From: Candidatus Oscillochloris fontis
GTDB lineage: Bacteria; Chloroflexota; Chloroflexia; Chloroflexales; Chloroflexaceae
Direction of reading: 5' to 3'
Assembly (NCBI RefSeq): GCF_004138135.1
Contig: NZ_RYFD01000004.1
Location: 88,968-152,967, forward strand
Length of the DNA stretch: 64,000 nt
In this document: positions 1 to 8,900 of the stretch, one piece after another
Position numbering within the stretch: position 1 is the stretch's first letter
Layout of the letters: every line of letters starts with the position of its first letter
Program-made: the position numbers and the translations under genes
Notes under the pieces: model-generated
Told to the model about the DNA's origin: nothing
The model's input: only the letters and a program-made list of their open reading frames with translations
The model's database searches: none

Positions 1-2
1 CC

Positions 3-830
3 GTCACCTTTCACGATCTCCTCGTTCCCTACCTCTTCCCCAAAGCGGGTCGCCTGCGCAGTTGGCTCAACCAACGCCTCGCCCGTGACGCGGATCGGGT
101 GATCGCCACCAACGCGGCGGATGCGGCCACGTTGCGCGGGTGGGGGGGGACGCATCTGGCCACGATCCCGATTGGCTCGAATATTGCGGTGGCACCGCCT
201 GCCAACTATGATCGGCGGGCGTGGCGGGCGCAGATGGGGATCGCGGACGATATGTTCGTGGTGGCCTATTTTGGGCTACTCTCGCCCAGCAAGGGCGTGG
301 ATCTGCTGGTGGAGGCACTGGCCGAGATACCGCCGGGTCGTGCGTGGCGTCTGGTCATCATTGGCGGGGCGGCCACGGCCCCCCAGGATGTGGCCTTTGC
401 CGCCGAGGTGGAGCGCCGGATCACCCAGTTGGGGCTGGGGGCGCAGATCATTCGCACCGGGCATGTGGAAGCGTCCGAGGTCTCTGGGCACCTGCTCGCC
501 GCCGACTGCGCGGCGCTACCCTTCCGCGATGGAGCCTCGTTGCGCCGTGGGAGCCTCTTGGCGGCGCTCGCCCACGGCTGCCCGGTGATTACGACCAGCC
601 CCAGCGACCCTAGTGCAGCAGCGATCCTCGCGGCGGGGCCGGGGGCGCTGTGCATCCCCGTGGATGATCGGGCCGCGCTGGGGGCCGCGTTGCGTCAGGT
701 TGCGGGCGATGCTAACCTGCGGCGAGCGTTGGGCCAAGCCGGGCAAGCTGCGGTGGCCGCGTTGGGGTGGCCGCAGATTGCGCGGGCGCATGGGGCGCTC
801 TATCAGGGCCATGCAAATACTTTGATTTAA
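3..830 (+). CDS. Glycosyltransferase family 4 protein, 5' end outside the window
   Basis: The reading frame is open from the left edge, so the gene begins upstream. Seen: a Rossmann-type C-terminal half with FVVAYFGLLSPSKGVDLLVE, the start of a GT-B C-terminal nucleotide-sugar-binding domain, followed by a run resembling the donor-site region (LPFRDGASLRRGSLLAALAH) and GCPVITT. This pattern is typical of GT4/GT1 glycosyltransferases, which move a sugar from a nucleotide donor to lipid, polysaccharide or protein. Donor and acceptor cannot be told. An internal GTG at 99 is not needed as a start, because the family resemblance continues upstream of it (VTFHDLLVPYL). The gene is followed by 92 bases and then bchY, which has its own promoter-like sequence, so it is probably not part of the bch operon. 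Confidence 0.8.
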   Translation, partial: VTFHDLLVPYLFPKAGRLRSWLNQRLARDADRVIATNAADAATLRGWGGTHLATIPIGSNIAVAPPANYDRRAWRAQMGIADDMFVVAYFGLLSPSKGVDLLVEALAEIPPGRAWRLVIIGGAATAPQDVAFAAEVERRITQLGLGAQIIRTGHVEASEVSGHLLAADCAALPFRDGASLRRGSLLAALAHGCPVITTSPSDPSAAAILAAGPGALCIPVDDRAALGAALRQVAGDANLRRALGQAGQAAVAALGWPQIARAHGALYQGHANTLI

Positions 831-868
831 GAAATTTTTGTCTGCATAACCGGCTAGATCCATCCAAA

Positions 869-889
869 GTGTCGTATAATGCCCGACAC
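869..889 (+). promoter_or_regulatory. -10 box inside a GTGTCG/CGACAC dyad upstream of bchY
   Basis: A perfect TATAAT lies at 875-880. It is flanked by a 6-base inverted repeat, GTGTCG (869-874) and CGACAC (884-889). No good -35 box sits 16-18 bases upstream, as expected for an activated or tightly regulated promoter. The dyad overlaps the -10 box and could be an operator. Its TGT...ACA ends resemble, but do not match in spacing, the TGT-N12-ACA sites of PpsR/CrtJ photosynthesis repressors. The regulator is unknown. The bchY ribosome site GAGGAG follows at about 911-916. Confidence 0.5.
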
Positions 890-922
890 AAATGACTTTG
901 TCCTATCGCAGAGGAGCGACGT

Positions 923-2215
923 ATGGCTGAGCATACCCCCCCAGCCCCTGATGACGAACTGAGTGCCCCAGAGCCGTTTCGCGGCGGATCATGTAAGTTG
1001 CACCCGCAGACGATGTGCCCCGCGTTTGGGGCGCTGCGGGTGCTTTCGCGGATAGAGGGTGCGCAGCCGGCGATGGTGACCGATGCCGGTTGTCTGTATG
1101 GGTTGACCTTTGTGAGCCACTTTTATGCGGCGCGCAAGAGTATTCTTGCCCCGCAACTCGGAACGGCGGAACTCTCGTCTGGGCAGGTGCAGGAGGCGGC
1201 CCAGGCGGTGATCGCCGAGGCGGCGAAGGAACAAAATGTCAGTGTCATCCCGGTCATTTCGCTCTGTGTGGCCGAAACTGCTGGGTTGGCCGAGGAGTTG
1301 TTGCCCACCGAGGTTGATGGGAAGCCGGTGGTGCTGGTGCGGGTTCCGGCCTATGCGATTCATTCGCACCCCGAAGCAAAAGATATTGCGCTGGCGGCGG
1401 TCATGCGCCGTTTTGTTGATGCGCAGGTTGAGGCGGAACCACACACCCTCGCCCTGCTGGGCGAGGTCTTCCCGGCTGATCCACTGATCATTGATGGCCT
1501 GCTGCGCAAGATGGGCGGGCGGGTGGTGACGACGCTGCCCGGTCGCCATGTGGATGAGTTGAAGTTGGCCGGACGCGCCACGGCGGTTGCGGCGTTGCAT
1601 CCTTACTACCGTGAGACGGTGGGGGTGCTGCGTGAGCGCGGTATTGGGGTGGTGACGGGTGCGCCGATTGGGGTGGAGGGCAGTGCGGCCTGGATTCGGG
1701 CAGTTGGGGCGGCGCTGGATCTGGACGAGGAGGTGGTGGAGCAGGTGGCAAGTGCGGAGGAGGCCGCAGCACGGGGCTTCTTGGCCATGCAGCCGCTCAA
1801 GGGCACCACGATCATGCTCTCTGGCTATGAGGGTAACGAGATGCTCTATGCGCGCCTGCTGATCGAGGGCGGTGCGCATGTCCCCTATGTCAGCACCAGC
1901 ATTGGCCAGAGTATGCTCACCGCCGCCGATGAGGCATGGCTGAAGGCCCACGGCTGTGAGACGGTGGTCTACCGCAAGGCGATTGAGGATGATATGGCGG
2001 CGATGGAGTACTGGAGGTTTGATCTGGTGATCGGGACGACGACGCTGGCGGCGCATGCCAAGGAATTGGGCATCCCGGCGGTCTACTACACCAATATTCT
2101 GAGTGTGCGCCCGCTCTTCCTCGCCGGTGGCATGATCGCCTCGCTCAGTTTTGTGCGCGAGCTGTTGGGCCGCAAGCCGCTGTATGAGCGTATGGTTGAT
2201 TTCTTCCAGAGGTAG
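923..2215 (+). CDS. bchY: Chlorophyllide a reductase subunit Y
   Basis: BchY and BchZ form the nitrogenase-like catalytic component of chlorophyllide a oxidoreductase. With the ATP-driven iron-sulfur protein BchX it reduces the C7-C8 bond of ring B, a committed step to bacteriochlorophyll. Seen: the family signature HPQTMCPAFGALRV near residue 28, GCLYGLTFVSHFYAARK near 56 and a third conserved cysteine in ISLC near 115. C32, C57 and C115 are the likely cluster ligands contributed by BchY. The sequence fits BchY better than BchN, and its partner downstream is clearly BchZ. The start ATG has a GAGGAG site 6 bases upstream. At 430 residues it is somewhat shorter than proteobacterial homologues. 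The stop is 2 bases before bchZ, so the two are cotranscribed; bchX is not in this window. Confidence 0.93.
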   Translation: MAEHTPPAPDDELSAPEPFRGGSCKLHPQTMCPAFGALRVLSRIEGAQPAMVTDAGCLYGLTFVSHFYAARKSILAPQLGTAELSSGQVQEAAQAVIAEAAKEQNVSVIPVISLCVAETAGLAEELLPTEVDGKPVVLVRVPAYAIHSHPEAKDIALAAVMRRFVDAQVEAEPHTLALLGEVFPADPLIIDGLLRKMGGRVVTTLPGRHVDELKLAGRATAVAALHPYYRETVGVLRERGIGVVTGAPIGVEGSAAWIRAVGAALDLDEEVVEQVASAEEAAARGFLAMQPLKGTTIMLSGYEGNEMLYARLLIEGGAHVPYVSTSIGQSMLTAADEAWLKAHGCETVVYRKAIEDDMAAMEYWRFDLVIGTTTLAAHAKELGIPAVYYTNILSVRPLFLAGGMIASLSFVRELLGRKPLYERMVDFFQR

Positions 2216-2217
2216 CT

Positions 2218-3726
2218 ATGTCCATTACCCTGATCCGTGACATTTCCGATTCCTCGTCCTATTGGGGGGCGAGTTGGGTCTTTGGCTGCTTCCCCGACAT
2301 TCATATTGTGTGTGATGCGCCGATTGGGTGCTATAACCTGCTGGGGATGGCGATCACCGATTATACCGATGCGCTGCCACATATGGCGAACCTGACGCCG
2401 ACCTCGATCCGTGAGGAGGATGTGATCAATGGGACGACCAAGGCGTTGCAGCGCACGATTGATGATCTACGTGGCTTGGGGACGTTGGAGGGCAAGCGGC
2501 TGTTGGTGATCAGTACCGCTGAGAGTGAGATGATCAGTGCTGACCACAAGCAGTTTTTGGCTCAACTCGATCCTGAGGCGCGCTTCTTCTGGAGCCAGTC
2601 GTTAGATCATGATGAGTGGCAGGGGCGCGAGCGGGCGTTGCTCTTTGCCTGGGAGGAGTATGGCAAGCCCTTGGTTCCTGCGAATGCCGCGCCCAAGGCG
2701 GCCAATCTGGTCAACATCATCGGGCCATCGCTGGGCTGCTTCAACGCCCCCGCCGATCTGCACGAGGTGAAGCGGCTGATTACCGGGGTGGGCGGCGAGC
2801 TGAACCTGGTCTACCCGTATGAGGCCAGCCTCGCGGCGACGCCTAAACTGGCCGCTGCGGCGGTGAATGTGGTGCTCTACCGCGAGTTTGGTACGGGCTT
2901 GGCCGAGGCGTTGGGGCGGCCCTACCTCTTCGCGCCCTTCGGGGTCTTCGGCACCACCGAGTTTCTGCGCGAGCTTGGCGCACTGCTCGGCACCCCCAGT
3001 GATCAGGTCGAGGCATTCATTGCCGCCGAGAAGCGTACCACCCTCCAGGCGGTCTGGGATCTGTGGCGCGGCCCCCAGAGTGACTGGTTTGCGACGGTGG
3101 ATTGCGCGGTTGTGGCCGGGCGCAGTTATGTGGAAGGGCTGACGCAGTTCCTCGGCAACGAGTTGGGGATGAAGATCGCGTGGTCGTCGGGGCGTCCGCG
3201 CCGCGAGGAGGAGCCGGACAATAGCGAGATTCGTCGCCGTCTGCACACGAAGCCTCCGGCCTTCATCTTCGGCAGCATCAACGAGAAGATCTATCTGGCC
3301 GAAACGAATGCGCGGATGACCCAATTCATCCCGGCGACCTTCCCCGGTCCGGTGGTGCGGCGCACGATGGGGACGCCGTTTATGGGCTATGCGGGGGCGG
3401 CCAACATTATGCAGGAGTTGGTGAACCGCTTCTACGATATTGTGTTCAACTTTTTGCCGGTGGAGCAGGTGAAGGTGGAGACGGCGGGGCATGGGCCACC
3501 GGCAGGGCCACCGGCAGCAGCGGCAAGCGCGGCATCGGCGGAGACGATGGCGTGGAGTAAGGAGGCGACCGAGCGGCTGGATGCGGCGCTTGAGCAGGTG
3601 CCGTTTTTGGCGCGTATCAGCGCGAGCCGCACGTTGCGTTTGGCGGCGGAAGAGGCGGCACGGGTACGCGGGTTGCGTGAGGTGAATGTGGCGATGGTCG
3701 AAGCAGCCATTGCGCGGGGAGTCTAG
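2218..3726 (+). CDS. bchZ: Chlorophyllide a reductase subunit Z
   Basis: This is the second subunit of the catalytic component of chlorophyllide a reductase, partner of BchY. Seen: CDAPIGCYNLLGMAITDYTD near residues 32-51, including the conserved cysteine (C38) expected to complete the cluster site, and PHMANLTPTSIREEDVINGT just after it. Residues about 445-500 (WSKEATERLDAAL, VPFLAR) match the small PCP_red domain shared by BchB and BchZ C-termini. An Ala/Gly/Pro-rich linker precedes that domain. The 502-residue length is normal for BchZ. It ends 15 bases before a long inverted repeat that separates it from the convergent rluB. Confidence 0.94.
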   Translation: MSITLIRDISDSSSYWGASWVFGCFPDIHIVCDAPIGCYNLLGMAITDYTDALPHMANLTPTSIREEDVINGTTKALQRTIDDLRGLGTLEGKRLLVISTAESEMISADHKQFLAQLDPEARFFWSQSLDHDEWQGRERALLFAWEEYGKPLVPANAAPKAANLVNIIGPSLGCFNAPADLHEVKRLITGVGGELNLVYPYEASLAATPKLAAAAVNVVLYREFGTGLAEALGRPYLFAPFGVFGTTEFLRELGALLGTPSDQVEAFIAAEKRTTLQAVWDLWRGPQSDWFATVDCAVVAGRSYVEGLTQFLGNELGMKIAWSSGRPRREEEPDNSEIRRRLHTKPPAFIFGSINEKIYLAETNARMTQFIPATFPGPVVRRTMGTPFMGYAGAANIMQELVNRFYDIVFNFLPVEQVKVETAGHGPPAGPPAAAASAASAETMAWSKEATERLDAALEQVPFLARISASRTLRLAAEEAARVRGLREVNVAMVEAAIARGV

Positions 3727-3741
3727 GGGCCGCGCTTCATC

Positions 3742-3813
3742 TACCGCAGAGGACGCAGAGGGGCGCAGAGGTTTAGACAATAACCTCTGCGCCCCTCTGC
3801 GTCCTCTGCGGTA
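3742..3813. terminator. 32-bp perfect inverted repeat between convergent bchZ and rluB
   Basis: The left arm (3742-3773) and right arm (3782-3813) are perfectly complementary over 32 bases with an 8-base loop. The arms are built from GCAGAGG/CCTCTGC modules. Lying between two converging genes, it could end transcription from both sides, although no long T-run follows. A related sequence occurs at 44001-44060, so it also belongs to a dispersed repeat family. Confidence 0.75.
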
Positions 3814-3845
3814 AACCTTAGGGTCGCGACGCAATATGTTGCGTG

Positions 3846-5693
3846 CTACTCACCATCTTCGGTTTTGCCACGCGGGCGAATCGGGAAGTTGGGGCGACCA
3901 CGCGGGCGGCTGCGGAAGCTGGCCGCAGGTGACCGGCCTGCTCCAGTCGCTTTCTTCTCGGTTGGGGCTTCCTGGCGCGGTGTCGGAGGTGCTACCTCTT
4001 CGGCGCGTGGGCGTTCGTAGCGCGGTGCGCGGCTCTCGCTGGGTGCTGCGGGACGCTCTTCACGCGCCTCGCGACGGGGCGCACCGTAGCTGCCGCGGCC
4101 CTCGTCACGACGGGGTGCGCCGTAGCCACCCCGTCCCTCATCGCGGCGGGGCGGGCCATCCTCGCGACGGGGCGCACCGTAGCTGCCGCGGCCCTCGTCG
4201 CGGCGGGGTGCGCCGTAGCCACCCCGTCCCTCATCGCGGCGGGGCGGACCATCCTCGCGGCGGGGTGCACCGTAACCACCTCGGCCTTCGTCACGACGGG
4301 GTGGGCCATCCTCGCGGCGGGGCGCGCCGTAGCTGCCGCGACCCTCGTCACGGCGGGGCGCGCCGTAACCACCGCGACCTTCGTCACGACGCGGGGGGCC
4401 ATCTTCGCGGCGGGGCGCACCGTAACCACCGCGACCCTCGTCACGACGCGGGGGGCCATCTTCGCGGCGGGGCGCACCGTAGCTGCCGCGACCCTCGTCA
4501 CGGCGGGGTGCGCCGTAACCACCTCGGCCCTCGTCACGACGCGGTGGGCCATCTTCGCGGCGGGGTGCGCCGTAACCACCTCGGCCCTCGTCACGACGCG
4601 GCGGGCCATCTTCGCGGCGGGGTGCGCCGTAACCACCGCGACCCTCATCACGACGGGGTGCGCCGTAACCACCTCGGCCCTCGTCACGACGCGGCGGGCC
4701 ATCTTCGCGGCGGGGTGCGCCGTAACCACCTCGGCCCTCGTCACGACGCGGCGGGCCATCCTCGCGGCGGGGTGGGCCGTAGCTGCCTCGGCCTTCCTCA
4801 CGGCGCGGCGGGCCATCCTCGCGGCGGAACTCACCACGCCCACGCGGCGGGCCATCCTCGCGGCGGAACTCGCCACGCCCACGCGGCGGGCCATCTTCGC
4901 GGCGGGATTCGCTGCGACTGCCTGCCGATTGACGCTTACCGTTCACCTCCATACGCTCACCCGACTCACGGCGCACCGCAACGTGGGTGCGTAACGCCGC
5001 TACTTCTTCCTCAGTGAGCGGACGCCACGAACGCAATGGAAGATCGCCAAGCAGCAGATCACCTTCACGGACACGGATCAGGCGCAACACCTCATACCCT
5101 AGCAGGTGCGCCACTTCGCGGATCTGGCGCTTGCGCCCTTCGCGCAACACCACCCGGAACCACGGCCCTTCGGCAGTCGTTTCAAGCAGATCGACCCACG
5201 CCGGCGCGGTGGGTTCACCATTCAGCAATACCCCTTCACGCCACTGGCGCAACGCATCCACATCGAGTGGGCGGTCGAGCAACGCCCGATACTCCTTCTC
5301 GATCTCGAAGCGCGGGTGGGTTAGTTGGTGGGTCAACTCGCCATCATCGGTGAGGAGCAGCAAGCCCTCGCTATCCACATCCAAGCGGCCAACTGGGTAG
5401 ACCCGCGCAGGCACATCAACCAGATCAATGACGGTAGGGCGGCCCTGGGGATCATCAACAGTCGAGACAAATCCAACCGGCTTGTTGAGTACAAGGTAGG
5501 TTCGTGTCGTCGGCTTCCGTACCGGCTGACCATCAACTTCAATAACATCCGCATCAAGATCCACGCGGGTTCCAGGTTCCTGGACAACCCGACCATTCAC
5601 ACACACACGACCAGCGGCGATCAACGCCTCGCAGTCACGACGAGAAGCGACACCCGCGTTGGCGAGCACCTTCTGAAGACGTTCAGCACTCAC
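3846..5693 (-). CDS. rluB: RluB/RsuA-family rRNA pseudouridine synthase with long repeat tail
   Basis: The enzyme isomerises a specific rRNA uridine to pseudouridine. Residues 1-60 are an S4 RNA-binding domain (RLQKVLANAGVASRRDCEAL). The catalytic domain follows, with GRLDVDSEGLLLLTDDGEL holding the catalytic aspartate (about D105) and GRKRQIREVAHLLGYEVLRL near its end. Pseudouridine synthase ends by about residue 245. About 370 further residues are low complexity: tandem Arg/Gly/Asp/Pro/Tyr units, then a basic end. An upstream in-frame ATG at 5741 exists, but the GTG at 5693 follows a good GGAAGG site by 7 bases and gives the usual family N-terminus (VSAERLQKVLA). The tail is probably disordered and RNA-binding, like RGG regions; this is inference. 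Ordinary relatives are about 240-300 residues long. Confidence 0.9.
   Translation of the reverse strand: MSAERLQKVLANAGVASRRDCEALIAAGRVCVNGRVVQEPGTRVDLDADVIEVDGQPVRKPTTRTYLVLNKPVGFVSTVDDPQGRPTVIDLVDVPARVYPVGRLDVDSEGLLLLTDDGELTHQLTHPRFEIEKEYRALLDRPLDVDALRQWREGVLLNGEPTAPAWVDLLETTAEGPWFRVVLREGRKRQIREVAHLLGYEVLRLIRVREGDLLLGDLPLRSWRPLTEEEVAALRTHVAVRRESGERMEVNGKRQSAGSRSESRREDGPPRGRGEFRREDGPPRGRGEFRREDGPPRREEGRGSYGPPRREDGPPRRDEGRGGYGAPRREDGPPRRDEGRGGYGAPRRDEGRGGYGAPRREDGPPRRDEGRGGYGAPRREDGPPRRDEGRGGYGAPRRDEGRGSYGAPRREDGPPRRDEGRGGYGAPRREDGPPRRDEGRGGYGAPRRDEGRGSYGAPRREDGPPRRDEGRGGYGAPRREDGPPRRDEGRGGYGAPRRDEGRGSYGAPRREDGPPRRDEGRGGYGAPRRDEGRGSYGAPRREAREERPAAPSESRAPRYERPRAEEVAPPTPRQEAPTEKKATGAGRSPAASFRSRPRGRPNFPIRPRGKTEDGE
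4077..4904 (-). repeat. In-frame tandem repeats encoding the RluB C-terminal tail
   Basis: Reading on the minus strand, two 13-residue units (RREDGPPRGRGEF) are followed by ten 19-residue units of the type RREDGPPRRDEGRGGYGAP and five interspersed 12-residue units (RRDEGRGSYGAP). From the middle on, the order 19+19+12 recurs, a higher-order unit of 50 residues or 150 bases. The DNA copies are very similar, so expansion and contraction by slippage or recombination are likely. All unit lengths are multiples of three bases, so the frame is kept. Confidence 0.95.
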
Positions 5694-5973
5694 AATAACA
5701 CCTTCCTTGAGCCCATATTGGTTGATAGGGCGGGAGTTCAACGACCTGAACTACTTGGTATTCGCGCCAGCTCTCGCTAGTGCGTTGTAGTCAGGTTCAT
5801 GAGGAGATTTCGTGCGGATAAGATTGAGGTCGGCACGGCACCGTAGAATGACTCACACGGGCAAAGGTAGTATACCACAAAGCACACACATGTCGTGTAC
5901 AATACCAACTGTCTCCCCCGCAGCAATACGAGGCGACGTGTGCCCGGTGGCACCAGTGCGCCCTGATGGTGCA

Positions 5974-8900
5974 ATGAACCACGATCTGGTCAGCCCATTT
6001 TTACGCCCCTTTCTTTCACATTGGCTTATGGAGCGGATCGGCACACCCGCCCTCCAGCCAGGGATGGTCTATCGTTGTCATGCAACTATTCTCTATGCTG
6101 ATCTAAGCGGTTTTACGCGCTTAACCGCCACGTTTGCTACCCAACCAGATGGTGCCGAGCAACTGCATGATTCATTGACACACTTTTTTGATGCGCTGAT
6201 TGATACGATTATTGCCCATGGTGGGGATGTTGCGACCATTGCGGGGGATGCGTTGACGGCGTGGTGGCCGGATCGCTACGACATTGAGGTGGCGCAGCGG
6301 TGTGGCGCGGCGCTGATCGCGGTGCTGAAAGATCTGCCCGCAATCGAGACACCCCACGGTCCGTTCCGGCTAGATGTGCGAATTGGTGTGAGTGCTGGGG
6401 CGACCTATGTGGTTCTGGCGGGCTTGCCTATTCATGGCCTCTATGTGGTGATCTATGGGCCAGCGATACGTGCGGCAACTCGTGCTGAACAGTCGGCGCG
6501 ACCAGGAACCATTCACAGTATTGATGCACCATGCCTGGACGATGCAGATCAACTACCAACCACGAGCACTGTTGAGCCAACCACCACGATTAGTTGGGAG
6601 CACTTCCTCCCGCCGACATTTGCCGAACGGCTCCGTTCGCATGATCTAATTCCTGAATATCGGCGGTGTGTGCCCGCCTTCGCCAACTTTGCGCTGCCAG
6701 TGCAGCCCGAAGATCTGCACCGCCTCGTCTCCCATGTCCAGGCCGTCGTACTCCGTTGGGGTGGTTGGCTGAATGAGGTCGAGGTCGGTGATAAGGGGGC
6801 GGTATTTGTCATGCTCTTTGGTGCTCCGGTGGCACGTGGTGATGACCCCAGCCGTGCGGTTGGTTGCTGTATGGAACTGCGAGATCGCGGGTTGATTGAT
6901 CGGGCAGCGGTGACGGTGGGGATTCTGTTTGTGGGCACCGTGGGCAGCCAACAACGGCGGGTCTATACGGCCCAGGGCGATGACATGAACCTCGCTGCCC
7001 ACCTGATGCAACGCGCACGTTCTGGTGAGGTACTCGTTTCGGGGCGCATCCGCGCCGAGATCATGGGGCGCTACCAGACTAGCGAAGTCACGCAGATTAT
7101 CACCAAGGGCCACCGCGAGGGGGTCCCGGTGGCGCGGGTGATTTCGGGGGGCGCACGGATTGGGCGGGGGGTGGCGTTGCAGCGCTATCTGCCCAATGCG
7201 GTGAGCCTGGTTGGGCGAACCGAGGAGCGCCGTGCGATGCAGTCCGCCGCTCAGCGGGCCGTGAATGGGCGCTTGAGTATCATTCTGCTCGAAGGCGAGT
7301 CGGGGATTGGGAAGAGTTACATTTTACAGGATTTGGCCGCGAGTTGGATCGAACGCGGCTACCGTGGCTATAGTAGCGAGTGTGTGAGTGGCGGGATTGG
7401 TCTGCCGCTATTGGCATGGCGGCCTATTCTGGCCGATATTTGTGGTATTGATGAGGGAGCCAACCTGAAGATCCAGCGCGATCAGTTTGAGGATGCGCTG
7501 ATGACGATTCCGCCTATTGATCCCGCGACTCAGCAATCGTTGGCATGGATTCTGGGCGTGAATGAGGAGGTTCCCACTGAAGGGATGAGCCTCCTGAGTG
7601 ATCCCGAAGAGCAAGCGAGCTTGATCGGGGTGGTGATTGAGCTTATCCGCGCTCAACTCCAACTCGGCCCCCTGCTGATTGTGCTGGAGGATATTCATTG
7701 GGCCGATGTGCTCTCACTCCAGGTAGCGGCGCAATTACTCCATGCACCAGTCGGTGAAGAGTTCTTCCCCCTTTGCTTGACTCTCTCGCACCGCCCATTG
7801 GATTCGGCTGCTCCGCCTGCACTCAACGCGCTACGTAATGATCGCCGGACGACCCGCGTGCGCTTGGGGCGGCTGAGTAGTGCCCAGAGTGTTGAGTTGA
7901 TCCGCGCCCTGCTCGGTGTCGCCGAGGTGCAACCTGAATTGCGCCAACATATCGAACGCCAGACCGAAGGCCAGCCGCTCTTTATCAAAGAGTATCTGCG
8001 GGTGCTGCAACAACAGAACTTGGCTTTTATCGAAGATGGTGTCGCCAAACTGGTGCCCAACGCCCTGACGATGCAGGTCTCAAGCTCGGCGCAGGGGGTT
8101 ATTCAGGCCCGTGTTGATCGGCTCGATGAACCAACTCGCCTCACCCTCAAGGCAGCGGCGGTGATTGGGCGCAGTTTCCCCTTTCGTCTGCTGAAGAAGA
8201 TCCACCCGGCCCATCCGAGCGACCAAGTACTATTAGCCCAACTCACGACTCTGATCCATCTGAAGATCATCGATCTCGAACTCGAAGATCCCGAACGGGT
8301 CTACCGTTTTATGTATGGCATTACCCACGAAGTTGCCTACACCAGCCTGCTCTTTGGCCAGCGCCGTCAGCTCCACGCCGCCGTCGCACGTTGGTACGAA
8401 CAGACCTATGCAGCCGATATTGTGGCCGGACGTGCTGCGATGGCGGTCTATGATGTGCTTATCTCGCACTTGCACCGTGCTGAGGAGTGGCAGCGCCTCA
8501 CCCGCTATGCGCGGATTGCCGCCGAACAGGCGGCGCAGCTCTTCTCCAATACCGCTGCGCTGCGCTATATCGAGCAGGCACTGATCATGACGACCGAACC
8601 GACTGAACGGGCAGATCTGCTCTTATTACGTGTGATGATCAATGATCGAGTAGAAAATCACAGCAGTCAATTTGAAGATCTTGAAGCCATACGCCAGATT
8701 AGTGAGCAACTGAACGACCGCTTGCGGTTACTCTATGTTCACTATTATCATTTGGGGCATTTGTTAGCTGTCGGTATGTATGGCCATGTACTCAAACAGT
8801 GTCAGCAGTTTGAAGCGACGATCTCTCAAGTTGCCAACGAACAGTCCGTAGCCGACCGCTTGCGGCAGATTCGGCTCTTACGCGCTGGGACACGTGATCT

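Noticed and set aside
923..3726. bchN-bchB (protochlorophyllide reductase) instead of bchY-bchZ
   Set aside because: The N-terminal signatures HPQTMCPAFGALRV and DAPIGCYNLLG are those of BchY and BchZ, and BchN/BchB motifs are absent.
3836..5017. 393-residue plus-strand frame (and a 300-residue minus frame) rich in His, Arg, Gly
   Set aside because: They are shadows of the rluB repeat tail in other frames. The repeat DNA has no stops in several frames by its composition.
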